DNA of 64,000 bases. Source: Streptomyces rubradiris. Its GTDB lineage: Bacteria; Actinomycetota; Actinomycetes; Streptomycetales; Streptomycetaceae. Positions 45,787 to 53,770 of this stretch are shown here, piece after piece (positions within the stretch are counted from its first letter, which is position 1; every line of letters starts with the position of its first letter). The stretch lies in assembly GCF_016860525.1 (NCBI RefSeq), contig NZ_BNEA01000015.1, positions 2,728,001 through 2,792,000 on the forward strand, given 5' to 3'. A program made the position numbers and the translations under genes. Below the pieces are notes generated by a model. That model searched no databases, was not told where the DNA came from, and saw only the letters and a list, made by a program, of their open reading frames with translations.

Positions 45787-46380
45787 ATGGCCTCACCCAT
45801 GTCGGCGAGCGAATTCCTGGACGCGCTCCGGGCCGAGGGCGTCACGGTCGTCGAGGTCGGCGACTGGCGGGATCACAACCGCAATCACAAGGGCCCCTGG
45901 GGGCCCGTCCACGGCGTGATGATCCACCACACGGTGACCCGGGGCAGCGAGCGGACGGTGGACCTGTGCCGCGACGGCCACCCGGACCTGCCGGGCCCGC
46001 TGTGCCACGGCGTGATCACCAAGGACGGCAGGGTCCACCTGGTCGGCTACGGCCGCGCCAACCACGCCGGGTCCGGCGACGACGAGGTGCTGCGGGCGGT
46101 GATCGCCGAGAAGGGGCTGCCGCCGGACAACGAGGCGAACACCGACGGCAACCGGCACTTCTACGGCTTCGAGTGCGAGAACATGGGCGACGGGGAGGAC
46201 CCGTGGCCGGATGAGCAGCTGGAGGCGATCGTCCGGGCCGCCGCGGCCCTGTGCCGCCGGCACGGCTGGACGGAGCGGTCGGTCATCGGCCACCTGGAGT
46301 GGCAGCCGGGGAAGGTGGATCCGCGGGGTGTCTCGATGCGTTCCCTCAGGCAGCGGGTGCGGGAACGGCTGAAGGAGTAG
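45787..46380 (+). CDS. N-acetylmuramoyl-L-alanine amidase-type (PGRP/amidase_2) protein
   Basis: A 197-residue protein from ATG 45787, behind GAAGGAG; the open frame extends far upstream but has no start signal there. Amidase_2 zinc residues are visible: MIHHTVTRG near residue 44, NHAGSGDDE near 95, and the late ERSVIGHLEWQPGKVDPRG. It should cut the amide between muramic acid and L-Ala. There is no signal peptide or membrane helix, unusual for a wall enzyme and more like phage endolysins, so export or lysis-linked release would be needed. Confidence 0.87.
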   Translation: MASPMSASEFLDALRAEGVTVVEVGDWRDHNRNHKGPWGPVHGVMIHHTVTRGSERTVDLCRDGHPDLPGPLCHGVITKDGRVHLVGYGRANHAGSGDDEVLRAVIAEKGLPPDNEANTDGNRHFYGFECENMGDGEDPWPDEQLEAIVRAAAALCRRHGWTERSVIGHLEWQPGKVDPRGVSMRSLRQRVRERLKE

Positions 46381-46505
46381 CGCCGTGGCGCGCCGGCCGC
46401 GGGCCGCGCCGACGCCGGTCGCGCGTTCCCGCGCCCCCGGCCGGTCCGGTCACCGCCCGGCCGGCAGCCGCGCCCGGACACCCCGCCCCGGGCGACAATG
46501 GAGCC

Positions 46506-47426
46506 GTGACCAGCACCGGACCGCTCGCCCCGCGCCTGCCCTCCCCGCTTCAGGAGGTGCGGGACCCCCGGTTCGAGCGCCGCGGGCTCCGGCTGCTGCT
46601 CAAGCGCGACGACCTCATCCACCCCCATCTCGTCGGCAACAAGTGGCGCAAGCTGGTGCCGAACATCGCGGCGGCCGGCGGCCGGCCCCTGGTCACCTTC
46701 GGCGGGGCCTACTCCAACCACCTGCGGGCCACCGCCGCCGCGGGCCGGTTGCTGGGCCTGCCCACCACGGGCGTGGTGCGCGGTCAGGAGCTGGCCGGCC
46801 GCCCGCTCAACCCGTCCCTGGCCCGGTGCGCGGCCGACGGCATGCGGCTGCACTTCGTCGACAGATCGACCTACCGCCGCAAGACCGAGCCGGAGACCCT
46901 AACCAGAATCCTGCGCGCGGCCGGTGCCGAGGGCGCGTACGTCGTCCCGGAGGGCGGCAGCAACGCCGAGGCGGTGCACGGCTGCCGGGCGCTGGGCGCG
47001 GAACTGCGCGGCCAGGCCGAGGTCGTCGCGGTCGCCTGCGGCACCGGCGGCACCCTCGCCGGACTGGCCGCCGGACTCGGGACGGACGGGCGCGCGCTCG
47101 GCATACCGGTCCTGAAGGGCGGTTTCCTGGAGGCTGACATACAGACGCTGCAGGAACGTGCCTTCGGCGCCCGTACCGGCGTCTGGTCCCTGGACGACCG
47201 CTTCCACTGCGGCGGGTACGCCCGTACGACTCCCGAACTGGAGGCGTTCGCAAGCGACTTCGAGCAGCGGCACGGACTGCCCGTGGAACGTCTCTATGTC
47301 GCCAAGTTGCTCCACGGGCTTGTCGCCCTCGCGGAAGAGGGCGCCTTCGCGCGCGGGAGCACGATCGCCGCCGTCGTCACCGGGCGGCCGTTCCCGGAGC
47401 CCCCTCCAGTCGCCCCGGAGCGCTAA
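46506..47426 (+). CDS. PLP-dependent ACC deaminase/D-cysteine desulfhydrase-family enzyme
   Basis: A 306-residue fold type II PLP enzyme. The catalytic Lys is in GNKWRKLVPN (near residue 50), the substrate loop is FGGAYSNHLRATAAAG (near 75-90), and ACGTGGTLAG (near 178-187) binds the cofactor phosphate. The family includes 1-aminocyclopropane-1-carboxylate deaminase and D-cysteine desulfhydrase, and the exact substrate cannot be assigned. GTG 46506 has GACAAT 6 bases upstream and no ribosome site, so it may be leaderless. Confidence 0.88.
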   Translation: MTSTGPLAPRLPSPLQEVRDPRFERRGLRLLLKRDDLIHPHLVGNKWRKLVPNIAAAGGRPLVTFGGAYSNHLRATAAAGRLLGLPTTGVVRGQELAGRPLNPSLARCAADGMRLHFVDRSTYRRKTEPETLTRILRAAGAEGAYVVPEGGSNAEAVHGCRALGAELRGQAEVVAVACGTGGTLAGLAAGLGTDGRALGIPVLKGGFLEADIQTLQERAFGARTGVWSLDDRFHCGGYARTTPELEAFASDFEQRHGLPVERLYVAKLLHGLVALAEEGAFARGSTIAAVVTGRPFPEPPPVAPER

Positions 47427-48997
47427 CCGGCCTCCCTGAAGGCCGCCGCCTCCTCCAGGTCCAGGCGCCTGAGCAGGGCGCGCAGCATCTCGTCGTCGAT
47501 GTGACGGTGGTCGCGGAGCCTGACGAAGACCTCGCGTTCGGCGCTGATCATCTCCCGGGACAGCCGGCGGTAGGTGTCGTCCACGGACTCGCCGGTGACC
47601 GGGTTGACCTGGCCGAGCCGCTCCCAGACGGCGTTGCGGCGGCGCTCCAGGACGGTGCGCAGCCGGTCGACGAGCGGCGGCGGCAGGGCGTTGCGCTCGT
47701 CGGCGAGCAAGTCGTCGAGCCGGGCCTCGGCGGCCCGCGACGCCTGCGCCTGGGCGTTGGCCTCGGCGAGGGTCTCGGCCTGCCGGTCGCGGCCGGGGAA
47801 ACGCAGCAGCCGGATCAGCGGCGGCAGCGTCACGCCCTGCACGACGAGCGTGCCGATGACGGTGGTGAAGGTCAGGAAGAGGATCAGGTTGCGCGGGCCG
47901 TCGGCCATGGTCGACGGGATGGCGAAGGCGATGGCAAGGGAGACGACCCCGCGCATGCCGGCCCACGAGGTGACCATCGCGCCCCGCCAGGTGGGGTTCT
48001 CCTCGCGCGCGCGGATGCGCTCCGACAGCAGCCGGGGCAGGAAGGTGGCCGGGTAGACCCAGACGAACCGGGCCACCACGACGACCAGGAAGACGGCGAC
48101 CGCGTACCACACCGCGGCGAGCCCCTGGTACTCCCCGAGCCGCTTGAGGACGATCGGCAGTTGCAGCCCGATCAGGGCGAACACCGCGGACTCCAGCACG
48201 AAGGCGACCATCTTCCACACCGCCTCCTCCTGGAGCCGGGTGGCGAAGTCGACCTCCCACGCGCGGTGGCCGAGGTAGAGGGCGACGACCACGACGGCGA
48301 GCACCCCGGAGGCGTGCGCCTGCTCGGCGACCCCGTAGGCGACGAACGGGATCAGCAGCGAGAGCGTGTTCTGCAGCAGCGGCTCGTTCAGATGGGTGCG
48401 CAGCCAGTGCAGGGGTGCCATGAGGACCAGCCCGATCCCGACCCCGCCGACCGCGGCGAGCGCGAACTCGCCGATGCCGCCGGCCCAGGTGGCGCCCGCG
48501 CCGACGGCGGCGCCGAGCGCCACCTTGTAGGCGGTGATCGCGGTGGCGTCGTTCACCAGGGACTCGCCCTGGAGGATGGTGGTGATCCGGGAGGGCAGGC
48601 CGACCCGGCGCGCGACGGCCGCGGCGGCCACCGCGTCCGGCGGAGCCACCACCGCGCCCAGCACCAGCGCGGCGGGCAGCGACAGCCCGGGGACGATCGC
48701 ATAGGCGGCCCAGCCGACGACGACGGTCGCGAACAGGACGTACCCGACCGAGAGCAGCGCGACCGGACGCAGTTGCGCGCGCAGGTCCAGGTAGGAGCTG
48801 TCGCTCGCCGAGGTGTACAGCAGCGGGGGAAGCAGCAGCGGCAGGACCACGTGCGGGTCGAGGGTGTACGACGGCACGCCGGGGATGTAGGAGACCGCCA
48901 GGCCCACGGCGACCAGCAGCAGCGGGGCCGGCGCGGGAGTGCGCCGGGCCGCCGCGGCCACCGCCGCACTGCCCGCCACCAGCAACAGCAGGGGCAT
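47423..48997 (-). CDS. CPA1-family Na+/H+ antiporter
   Basis: A 524-residue protein from ATG 48997 (GTG 49000 directly before it is equally possible, with GAGGA upstream). Twelve or so membrane helices cover residues 1-400. The transport-site motif VVAPPDAVAAAAVARRVG and the following ILQGESLVNDATA are characteristic of NhaP/NHE-type exchangers. A cytoplasmic tail of 120 residues, helical and Arg/Glu-rich, follows. It should exchange Na+ or K+ for protons. Its 3' end overlaps the PLP-enzyme gene by 4 bases. Confidence 0.92.
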   Translation of the reverse strand: MPLLLLVAGSAAVAAAARRTPAPAPLLLVAVGLAVSYIPGVPSYTLDPHVVLPLLLPPLLYTSASDSSYLDLRAQLRPVALLSVGYVLFATVVVGWAAYAIVPGLSLPAALVLGAVVAPPDAVAAAAVARRVGLPSRITTILQGESLVNDATAITAYKVALGAAVGAGATWAGGIGEFALAAVGGVGIGLVLMAPLHWLRTHLNEPLLQNTLSLLIPFVAYGVAEQAHASGVLAVVVVALYLGHRAWEVDFATRLQEEAVWKMVAFVLESAVFALIGLQLPIVLKRLGEYQGLAAVWYAVAVFLVVVVARFVWVYPATFLPRLLSERIRAREENPTWRGAMVTSWAGMRGVVSLAIAFAIPSTMADGPRNLILFLTFTTVIGTLVVQGVTLPPLIRLLRFPGRDRQAETLAEANAQAQASRAAEARLDDLLADERNALPPPLVDRLRTVLERRRNAVWERLGQVNPVTGESVDDTYRRLSREMISAEREVFVRLRDHRHIDDEMLRALLRRLDLEEAAAFREAG

Positions 48998-49066
48998 CAC
49001 GTCCAAGGTCCTCGCCCACCTCTTGTCCCGCGCGGTCGTCCGCACACCCGTCGTAATCTGGCAATC

Positions 49067-49327
49067 ATGAAACAGTGCACGCACGCCGAAGCGCTGCCGC
49101 ACCCGGAACCGGCGCCGCTCGCCGCGACCTGCCCGGAGTGCCTGCGGGACGGTACGCACCCGGTGCAGCTGCGGCTCTGCCTCAGCTGCGGGCACGTCGG
49201 CTGCTGCGACTCCTCGCCGGGACGGCACGCGACGGAGCATTACGCGCGGACGGGGCACCCGGTGATGCGGACCTTCGAGCCCGGCGAGGACTGGCGGTGG
49301 TGCTTCGTCGACCATGTGCTCGTCTGA
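49067..49327 (+). CDS. UBP-type zinc-finger protein, 86 residues
   Basis: An 86-residue protein starting at ATG 49067. Cys/His spacing is that of the UBP (ZnF-UBP) finger: TCPECLRDG, LCLSCGHVGCCDSS, GRHATEHYARTGHPV and a C-terminal DWRWCFVDH. In eukaryotes such fingers bind the ubiquitin tail. Actinobacterial copies are stand-alone with unknown partners. It is divergent from the antiporter gene with 69 bases between starts. Confidence 0.88.
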   Translation: MKQCTHAEALPHPEPAPLAATCPECLRDGTHPVQLRLCLSCGHVGCCDSSPGRHATEHYARTGHPVMRTFEPGEDWRWCFVDHVLV

Positions 49328-49627
49328 CCCGCGTTCGTGCGAGCGGGACTTCTCGTCCGACCGCGTTCTCGTGTGACACTGCTTGTGGCGGCTTCCGCAC
49401 GACGGTTCGAGCGTCTGACGTCTGGGTACGTCAATCCGGCGCGCGCTCTTCCCATTTGGGCCCGCCCACCCCCTAGACACGGAGCGTATCCGGAGCTTTA
49501 CTGTGAGTGACGCCAGGGGGTTGGGGTCCCGGGGACAGGAACGTTCGGAGCGCGATAGCGTCACCGCTTGAACCATGTACGCGTTACCCCGGGGGGCGAC
49601 CCTCGGCCCCGTAAAGCTTGTACCACC
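49328..49627. promoter_or_regulatory. Promoter region of the anti-sigma factor-sigH operon
   Basis: 300 bases without a gene. In S. coelicolor sigH has several promoters here, one under BldD control. A close match to the BldD box is present (separate entry). Other promoter elements could not be fixed by eye. Confidence 0.5.
49498..49510 (+). promoter_or_regulatory. Candidate BldD binding site
   Basis: TTACTGTGAGTGA matches the BldD consensus TNACNCNGNGTNA, as I recall it, at 7 of 8 fixed positions. It lies 118 bases before the anti-sigma gene. BldD repression of a sigH promoter is established in S. coelicolor. Confidence 0.55.
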
Positions 49628-50056
49628 ATGGAGGTGAGGGTGTCCCAGATCGCAGGCGAGCCCGCGGCGAACCAGGACTTCGTGGAAGTCCGGCTGCCGG
49701 CTGCGGGTGCCTACCTGTCGGTGCTGCGGACGGCCACGGCCGGTCTGGCGGCTCGCTTGGACTTCACCCTGGACGAGATCGAGGACCTGCGCATCGCCGT
49801 GGACGAGGCCTGCGCGATCCTGCTCCAGCAAGCCGTGCCCGGCTCGGTGCTCAGCTGTGTCTTCCGTCTTGTCGACGACTCGCTGGAAGTGACGGTGTCC
49901 GCGCCGACGACGGACGGCCACGCCCCCTCGCGGGACACCTTCGCCTGGACCGTGCTGTCGGCCCTCGCGGGCAAGGTCTCGTCCGCCGTGGACGAGGACA
50001 AGACGGTCTCGATCAGCCTCTACAAACAGCGTGGTGTCGGCCCCGGGCCGGCCTGA
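49628..50056 (+). CDS. Anti-sigma factor (RsbW-like, UshX/PrsH-type) for SigH
   Basis: A 142-residue HATPase-type anti-sigma factor, from ATG 49628 or GTG 49640. Motifs: DFTLDEIEDLRIAVDEACAILL (N box, near 45-65) and the end strand KTVSISLYKQRG. The G-box glycines are reduced, as in this family. It should bind and silence SigH, released through an anti-anti-sigma protein. The position directly before sigH, in the same direction and 17 bases from its first start codon, agrees with UshX of S. coelicolor. Confidence 0.88.
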   Translation: MEVRVSQIAGEPAANQDFVEVRLPAAGAYLSVLRTATAGLAARLDFTLDEIEDLRIAVDEACAILLQQAVPGSVLSCVFRLVDDSLEVTVSAPTTDGHAPSRDTFAWTVLSALAGKVSSAVDEDKTVSISLYKQRGVGPGPA

Positions 50057-50073
50057 GGAACGGGGACGGTCCG

Positions 50074-51186
50074 GTGCGGGACGAAGAGCGCGGCACACGG
50101 GAGCTGCCGGCCGGGGACGGGGGCGCCTCCTGGTCGGGTGACGCCGAGACCTCCGGGGCGAAGACCCGGGACGGGTCCCGGCGCATGGCGGACGGCATCG
50201 ACGGCATCCCCGAGCAGGCCAGGCCGCACCCGGACGACGGCTCCGCGCGGGTCGACGGCGACGGTGCCGGGCAGGGCACACCGCCGACGGCAGGCGACGG
50301 CGCCGCATCCACCGTCCGCGCGGGGGCCAGGGCTCGGGGAAGGGCTACGGGCGGGACGATGAGCGAGCACGAGCGATACGCCGAGGACGACACGCCGGAC
50401 ACGGAGACCGCGCAGGCAGTACAGCACGGCGTCCAGGACCGCAGCGGGGCGCGGGCGATGTTCGTCGAGCTGCGCTCGCTGCCCGAGGGCAGCCCGCAGT
50501 ACGCGGAACTGCGCAACCAGCTCGTCCGCATGCACCTGCCGCTCGTGGAGCACCTGGCGCGCCGGTTCCGCAACCGCGGCGAGCCGCTGGACGACCTCAC
50601 CCAGGTCGCCACGATCGGTCTGATCAAGTCCGTCGACCGGTTCGACCCCGAGCGCGGGGTGGAGTTCTCCACGTACGCCACCCCGACCGTCGTGGGCGAG
50701 ATCAAGCGGCACTTCCGCGACAAGGGCTGGGCGGTCCGCGTGCCGCGCCGGCTCCAGGAACTGCGGCTCTCGCTGACCACCGCGACCGCCGAGCTGTCCC
50801 AGCTGCACGGCCGGTCGCCGACGGTCCACGAGCTGGCCGAGAAGCTGGCCATCTCGGAGGAGGAGGTCCTGGAGGGCCTGGAGTCGGCGAACGCGTACTC
50901 CACACTGTCCCTGGACGTCCCCGACACGGACGACGAGTCGCCGGCGGTCGCCGACACCCTGGGCGCCGAGGACGAGGCGCTGGAGGGCGTGGAGTACCGC
51001 GAGTCCCTCAAGCCGCTGCTGGAGGACCTGCCGCCGCGCGAGAAGCGGATCCTGCTGCTGCGCTTCTTCGGGAACATGACCCAGTCGCAGATCGCGCAGG
51101 AGGTCGGCATCTCCCAGATGCACGTCTCCCGGCTGCTGGCCCGCACTTTGGCCCAGCTGCGGGAGAAGCTCCTCGTGGAGGAGTGA
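50074..51186 (+). CDS. sigH: Stress-response sigma factor SigH (SigB/SigF family)
   Basis: 370 residues from GTG 50074. The conserved sigma factor begins at ATG 50359 (275 residues), with region 2 (HLPLVEHLARRFRNRGEPLDDLTQVATIGLIKSVDRFD), region 3 (GRSPTVHELAEKLAIS) and region 4 (LPPREKRILLLRFFGNMTQSQIAQEVGISQMHVSRLL). The N-terminal 95 residues are low-complexity and hydrophilic. S. coelicolor SigH is made in long and short forms, and the in-frame starts at 50074, 50185 and 50359 allow the same here. It controls osmotic-stress and differentiation genes together with the preceding anti-sigma gene. Confidence 0.92.
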   Translation: MRDEERGTRELPAGDGGASWSGDAETSGAKTRDGSRRMADGIDGIPEQARPHPDDGSARVDGDGAGQGTPPTAGDGAASTVRAGARARGRATGGTMSEHERYAEDDTPDTETAQAVQHGVQDRSGARAMFVELRSLPEGSPQYAELRNQLVRMHLPLVEHLARRFRNRGEPLDDLTQVATIGLIKSVDRFDPERGVEFSTYATPTVVGEIKRHFRDKGWAVRVPRRLQELRLSLTTATAELSQLHGRSPTVHELAEKLAISEEEVLEGLESANAYSTLSLDVPDTDDESPAVADTLGAEDEALEGVEYRESLKPLLEDLPPREKRILLLRFFGNMTQSQIAQEVGISQMHVSRLLARTLAQLREKLLVEE

Positions 51187-51321
51187 CGCGCGGCTGCCTG
51201 GGCCGGCCCCGGGAGTGCCGGGCGGCGGTGTGGCCCGGGCCGGCGGATGCCGGGGGAGCGCTGCGGCCGGTGCGGTGACTCGCCCTTCACTCCAGTCCCC
51301 GTACGTCCTGCCCGCCGGGCC

Positions 51322-51774
51322 CTACTCCGCCCGGCCGGGTCCCTTGATGCCGAGGGCCCGGGTCGTCTCGCCGTTGACGAGGAGGACCAGGGCGGCGATG
51401 GCGATCGCGGCGAGGGCGATGCCGGCCGGGATGGCCATGCTGTCGGCCTGGAGCAGGCTGTAGGCGACCGGGAGCGCCATGAGCTGGGTGATCACCGCGG
51501 GGCCCCGGCTCCAGCCGCGCCGCAGCAGCAGCCCGCGCGCGGCGAGCAGCGGCAGCAGCGCGAGCACGATCAGCGTGATGCCGAGGGTCACGGCCTGCTG
51601 CCGGTCGTCCGGCTCACCGGTGACCCCGCGGACGAGCACCCACAGGCCGCCGGCCACCAGCGCGGCGCCCTCCAGCGCGGCCAGCACCGCCGCGTACGTC
51701 AGCCGGCGCGGACGGGGTCCGTCGGTCACGGCTGTCTCGGCGGTCTCGGAGGCGGGGTTCTGCTGACTGCTCAC
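51322..51774 (-). CDS. Small integral membrane protein
   Basis: A 150-residue protein with four predicted membrane helices (about 25-48, 58-80, 88-108, 113-133) after a polar N-terminus. The sequence is Ala/Leu-rich, with the loop RGVTGEPDDRQQ between helices 1 and 2. No family recognised beyond a generic actinobacterial membrane protein. It is convergent with sigH. Confidence 0.8.
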   Translation of the reverse strand: MSSQQNPASETAETAVTDGPRPRRLTYAAVLAALEGAALVAGGLWVLVRGVTGEPDDRQQAVTLGITLIVLALLPLLAARGLLLRRGWSRGPAVITQLMALPVAYSLLQADSMAIPAGIALAAIAIAALVLLVNGETTRALGIKGPGRAE

Positions 51775-51918
51775 CCCTGAAGGGTAGCCGTCGCGCCCCG
51801 GTCACCGCCGGGTACCCGGGACGCGCCCGGCGGAGCGTGTTCAGGCTCACGCCCCGCCTCTTACCGGATCCCTACCTCGGACTGGGCCCGATACCCCCCA
51901 GTAGGTACGCTGCCATGC

Positions 51919-52887
51919 ATGCGTGCACTTCTCGTGGTCAATCCGGCGGCTACCACCACAAGCGCACGCAGACGTGATGTGCTCATCCACGCGCTGGCGA
52001 GCGAGATGAAGCTGGAGGCGGTCACCACCGAGTACCGCGGCCACGCCCGCGACCTCGGCCGGCAGGCGGCGGAGAGCGACGACATCGACCTGGTGGTGGC
52101 GCTCGGCGGCGACGGCACGGTCAACGAGGTCGTCAACGGCCTCCTGCACGCCGGCCCGGACCCGGAGCACCTGCCCGGTCTGGCCGTCGTCCCCGGCGGT
52201 TCCACGAACGTCTTCGCCCGGGCGCTGGGCCTGCCCAACGATCCCGTCGAGGCCACCGGCGCACTGCTGGACGCGCTGCGCGAGGGCACCGAGCGGATCG
52301 TCGGCCTCGGGCTGACGTCGGGCCCGCCGGGCACCGAGGACGAGGCGGTGCCGGCCCGCTGGTTCACCTTCAACGCCGGGCTCGGTTTCGACGCGGGTGT
52401 GGTGGGCCGGGTCGAGCAGCAGCGCGAGCGCGGGAAGAAGTCGACCCACGCGCTCTACGTCCGGCAGGTCGTCCGGCAGTTCCTGGGCGAGCCGAACCGG
52501 CGCAACGGCACGATCACGCTGGAGCGGCCCGGCGCGGACCCCGTCGAGGATCTCGTCGTCGCCATAGTCTCGAACACGTCCCCGTGGACGTACCTCGGCA
52601 ACCGCCCCATGTACACCTCACCCAAGGCGTCGTTCGACACCGGCATCGACGTGCTGGGTCTCAGCCGTCTCTCGACGGCCGCGGTTGCCCGGTATGGCAC
52701 CCAGTTGCTCACTTCGTCCCCCGAGCGCGGGCCGCACGGGAAGCACGCGGTCTCCCTGCATGATCTGGATCAGTTCACCTTGCATTCGAAGGTGCCGCTG
52801 CCTCTCCAGATGGACGGTGACCACCTCGGGCTGCGTACGAGCGTGACGTTCACAGGCGTACGCCGTGCACTGCGTGTGATTGTGTGA
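51919..52887 (+). CDS. Diacylglycerol kinase-like lipid kinase
   Basis: A 322-residue protein of the DAGK/sphingosine-kinase family: RALLVVNPAATTT at the start, the nucleotide loop VVALGGDGTVNEVVNGLL (near residue 60-77) and VVPGGSTNVFARALG (near 96-110), and a C-terminal beta-sandwich. It should phosphorylate diacylglycerol or a related lipid at the membrane. TAGGTA (51902-51907) lies 11 bases before the ATG, with no ribosome site, so the 5' leader is probably very short. Confidence 0.92.
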   Translation: MRALLVVNPAATTTSARRRDVLIHALASEMKLEAVTTEYRGHARDLGRQAAESDDIDLVVALGGDGTVNEVVNGLLHAGPDPEHLPGLAVVPGGSTNVFARALGLPNDPVEATGALLDALREGTERIVGLGLTSGPPGTEDEAVPARWFTFNAGLGFDAGVVGRVEQQRERGKKSTHALYVRQVVRQFLGEPNRRNGTITLERPGADPVEDLVVAIVSNTSPWTYLGNRPMYTSPKASFDTGIDVLGLSRLSTAAVARYGTQLLTSSPERGPHGKHAVSLHDLDQFTLHSKVPLPLQMDGDHLGLRTSVTFTGVRRALRVIV

Positions 52888-53208
52888 GCGGAACGGGCAA
52901 AAGTCCTTTCACTCGAACGTTTAGGCCAGGATCCACCCCATGGAAGTACGGCTGTGACCTAGTCGACACCGAGGAATCAAAAAAAACTTCCCGGAAGGGG
53001 TTGTATCCGTCGCCGAGGTTTGCGAGTCTCTACGTGGCGATCGGGACGGCCCGCAACACCGGCCTCCACTGATCACCGGAACCCCTCTTCAAACCAAGGA
53101 CCACGCCGGGTGTGAACTCGACGGTCGGCCCTTCACTTGTTGAGGGATTCGTGAAAGCGTTCACATTCACAAGCAACCTGCACGTAATACCAAGGAGAGG
53201 TAGCAGCC
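52888..53208. other. Leader region of wblE
   Basis: 321 bases without a convincing gene; the 62-codon frame at 52884-53072 lacks start signals and family likeness. The region is notably AT-rich near 52975-52990 and 53140-53200. An inverted repeat GTGAA-AGCG-TTCAC is present near 53150-53165. It probably carries the wblE promoter. GGAAG (52993) to GTT (53018) resembles a SigR promoter poorly. Confidence 0.4.
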
Positions 53209-53466
53209 ATGGACTGGCGTCACAACGCCGTTTGCCGCGAGGAAGACCCCGAGCTCTTCTTCCCCATCGGCAACACCGGTCCTGCGCTGCTGCAGATCGA
53301 GGAAGCCAAGGCCGTCTGCCGTCGCTGCCCGGTGATCGAGCAGTGTCTGCAGTGGGCGCTCGAGTCCGGTCAGGACTCCGGCGTCTGGGGTGGTCTCAGC
53401 GAGGACGAGCGCCGCGCCATGAAGCGCCGCGCCGCCCGCAACCGGGCCCGTCAGGCCTCCGCCTGA
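53209..53466 (+). CDS. wblE: WhiB-like iron-sulfur protein WblE
   Basis: An 85-residue WhiB-family protein starting at ATG 53209 behind AGGAGAGG. The four cluster cysteines are Cys9, Cys37, Cys40 and Cys46 (CRRCPVIEQC), followed by the GVWGG turn (near residue 58) and a basic tail (KRRAARNRARQ) for DNA contact. WhiB proteins bind a [4Fe-4S] cluster and the principal sigma factor region 4. WblE is the most conserved member, equivalent to WhiB1 of mycobacteria. Confidence 0.97.
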   Translation: MDWRHNAVCREEDPELFFPIGNTGPALLQIEEAKAVCRRCPVIEQCLQWALESGQDSGVWGGLSEDERRAMKRRAARNRARQASA

Positions 53467-53593
53467 CATACCCACCCCTGCTGACAGCCTGAGCTTGGCG
53501 GCGCGCACAGCACGTACGCATCTCCCGCCCCCGAGCCGCAGCGCGCAGTTCCCCCGGAGCGCTTAGCGATAAAGCAGAGCAGCAACGAGCATC

Positions 53594-53625
53594 AGCCTCG
53601 GACCAATGGCGGTCCGGGGCTTTTT
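53594..53625 (+). terminator. Intrinsic terminator of wblE
   Basis: AGCCTCGGACC, loop AATGGC, GGTCCGGGGCT followed by a T-run (CTTTTTGCT). The remaining bases from 53467 to 53770 hold no other recognisable feature. Confidence 0.85.
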
Positions 53626-53770
53626 GCTGTGCTCGAACGCATCACCGGTAGCACCTTGGCGGCGCCTTCTCCGATAAACACCTTGAGGACACGGGAGTTG
53701 CCGGTCGAAGGAGAAGAGAATCGCCGCCCCCGTCGCCGCCCCCCGCGGGGCTCCGCCGTGAGGAAGGCGC

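Noticed and set aside
52973..53020. SigR-type promoter before wblE
   Set aside because: GGAAT and GTT elements are present, but the spacing (20-22) and a mismatch make the case weak.
52884..53072. 62-codon frame after the lipid kinase
   Set aside because: It runs through the AT-rich wblE leader with poor codon usage; more likely untranslated leader.
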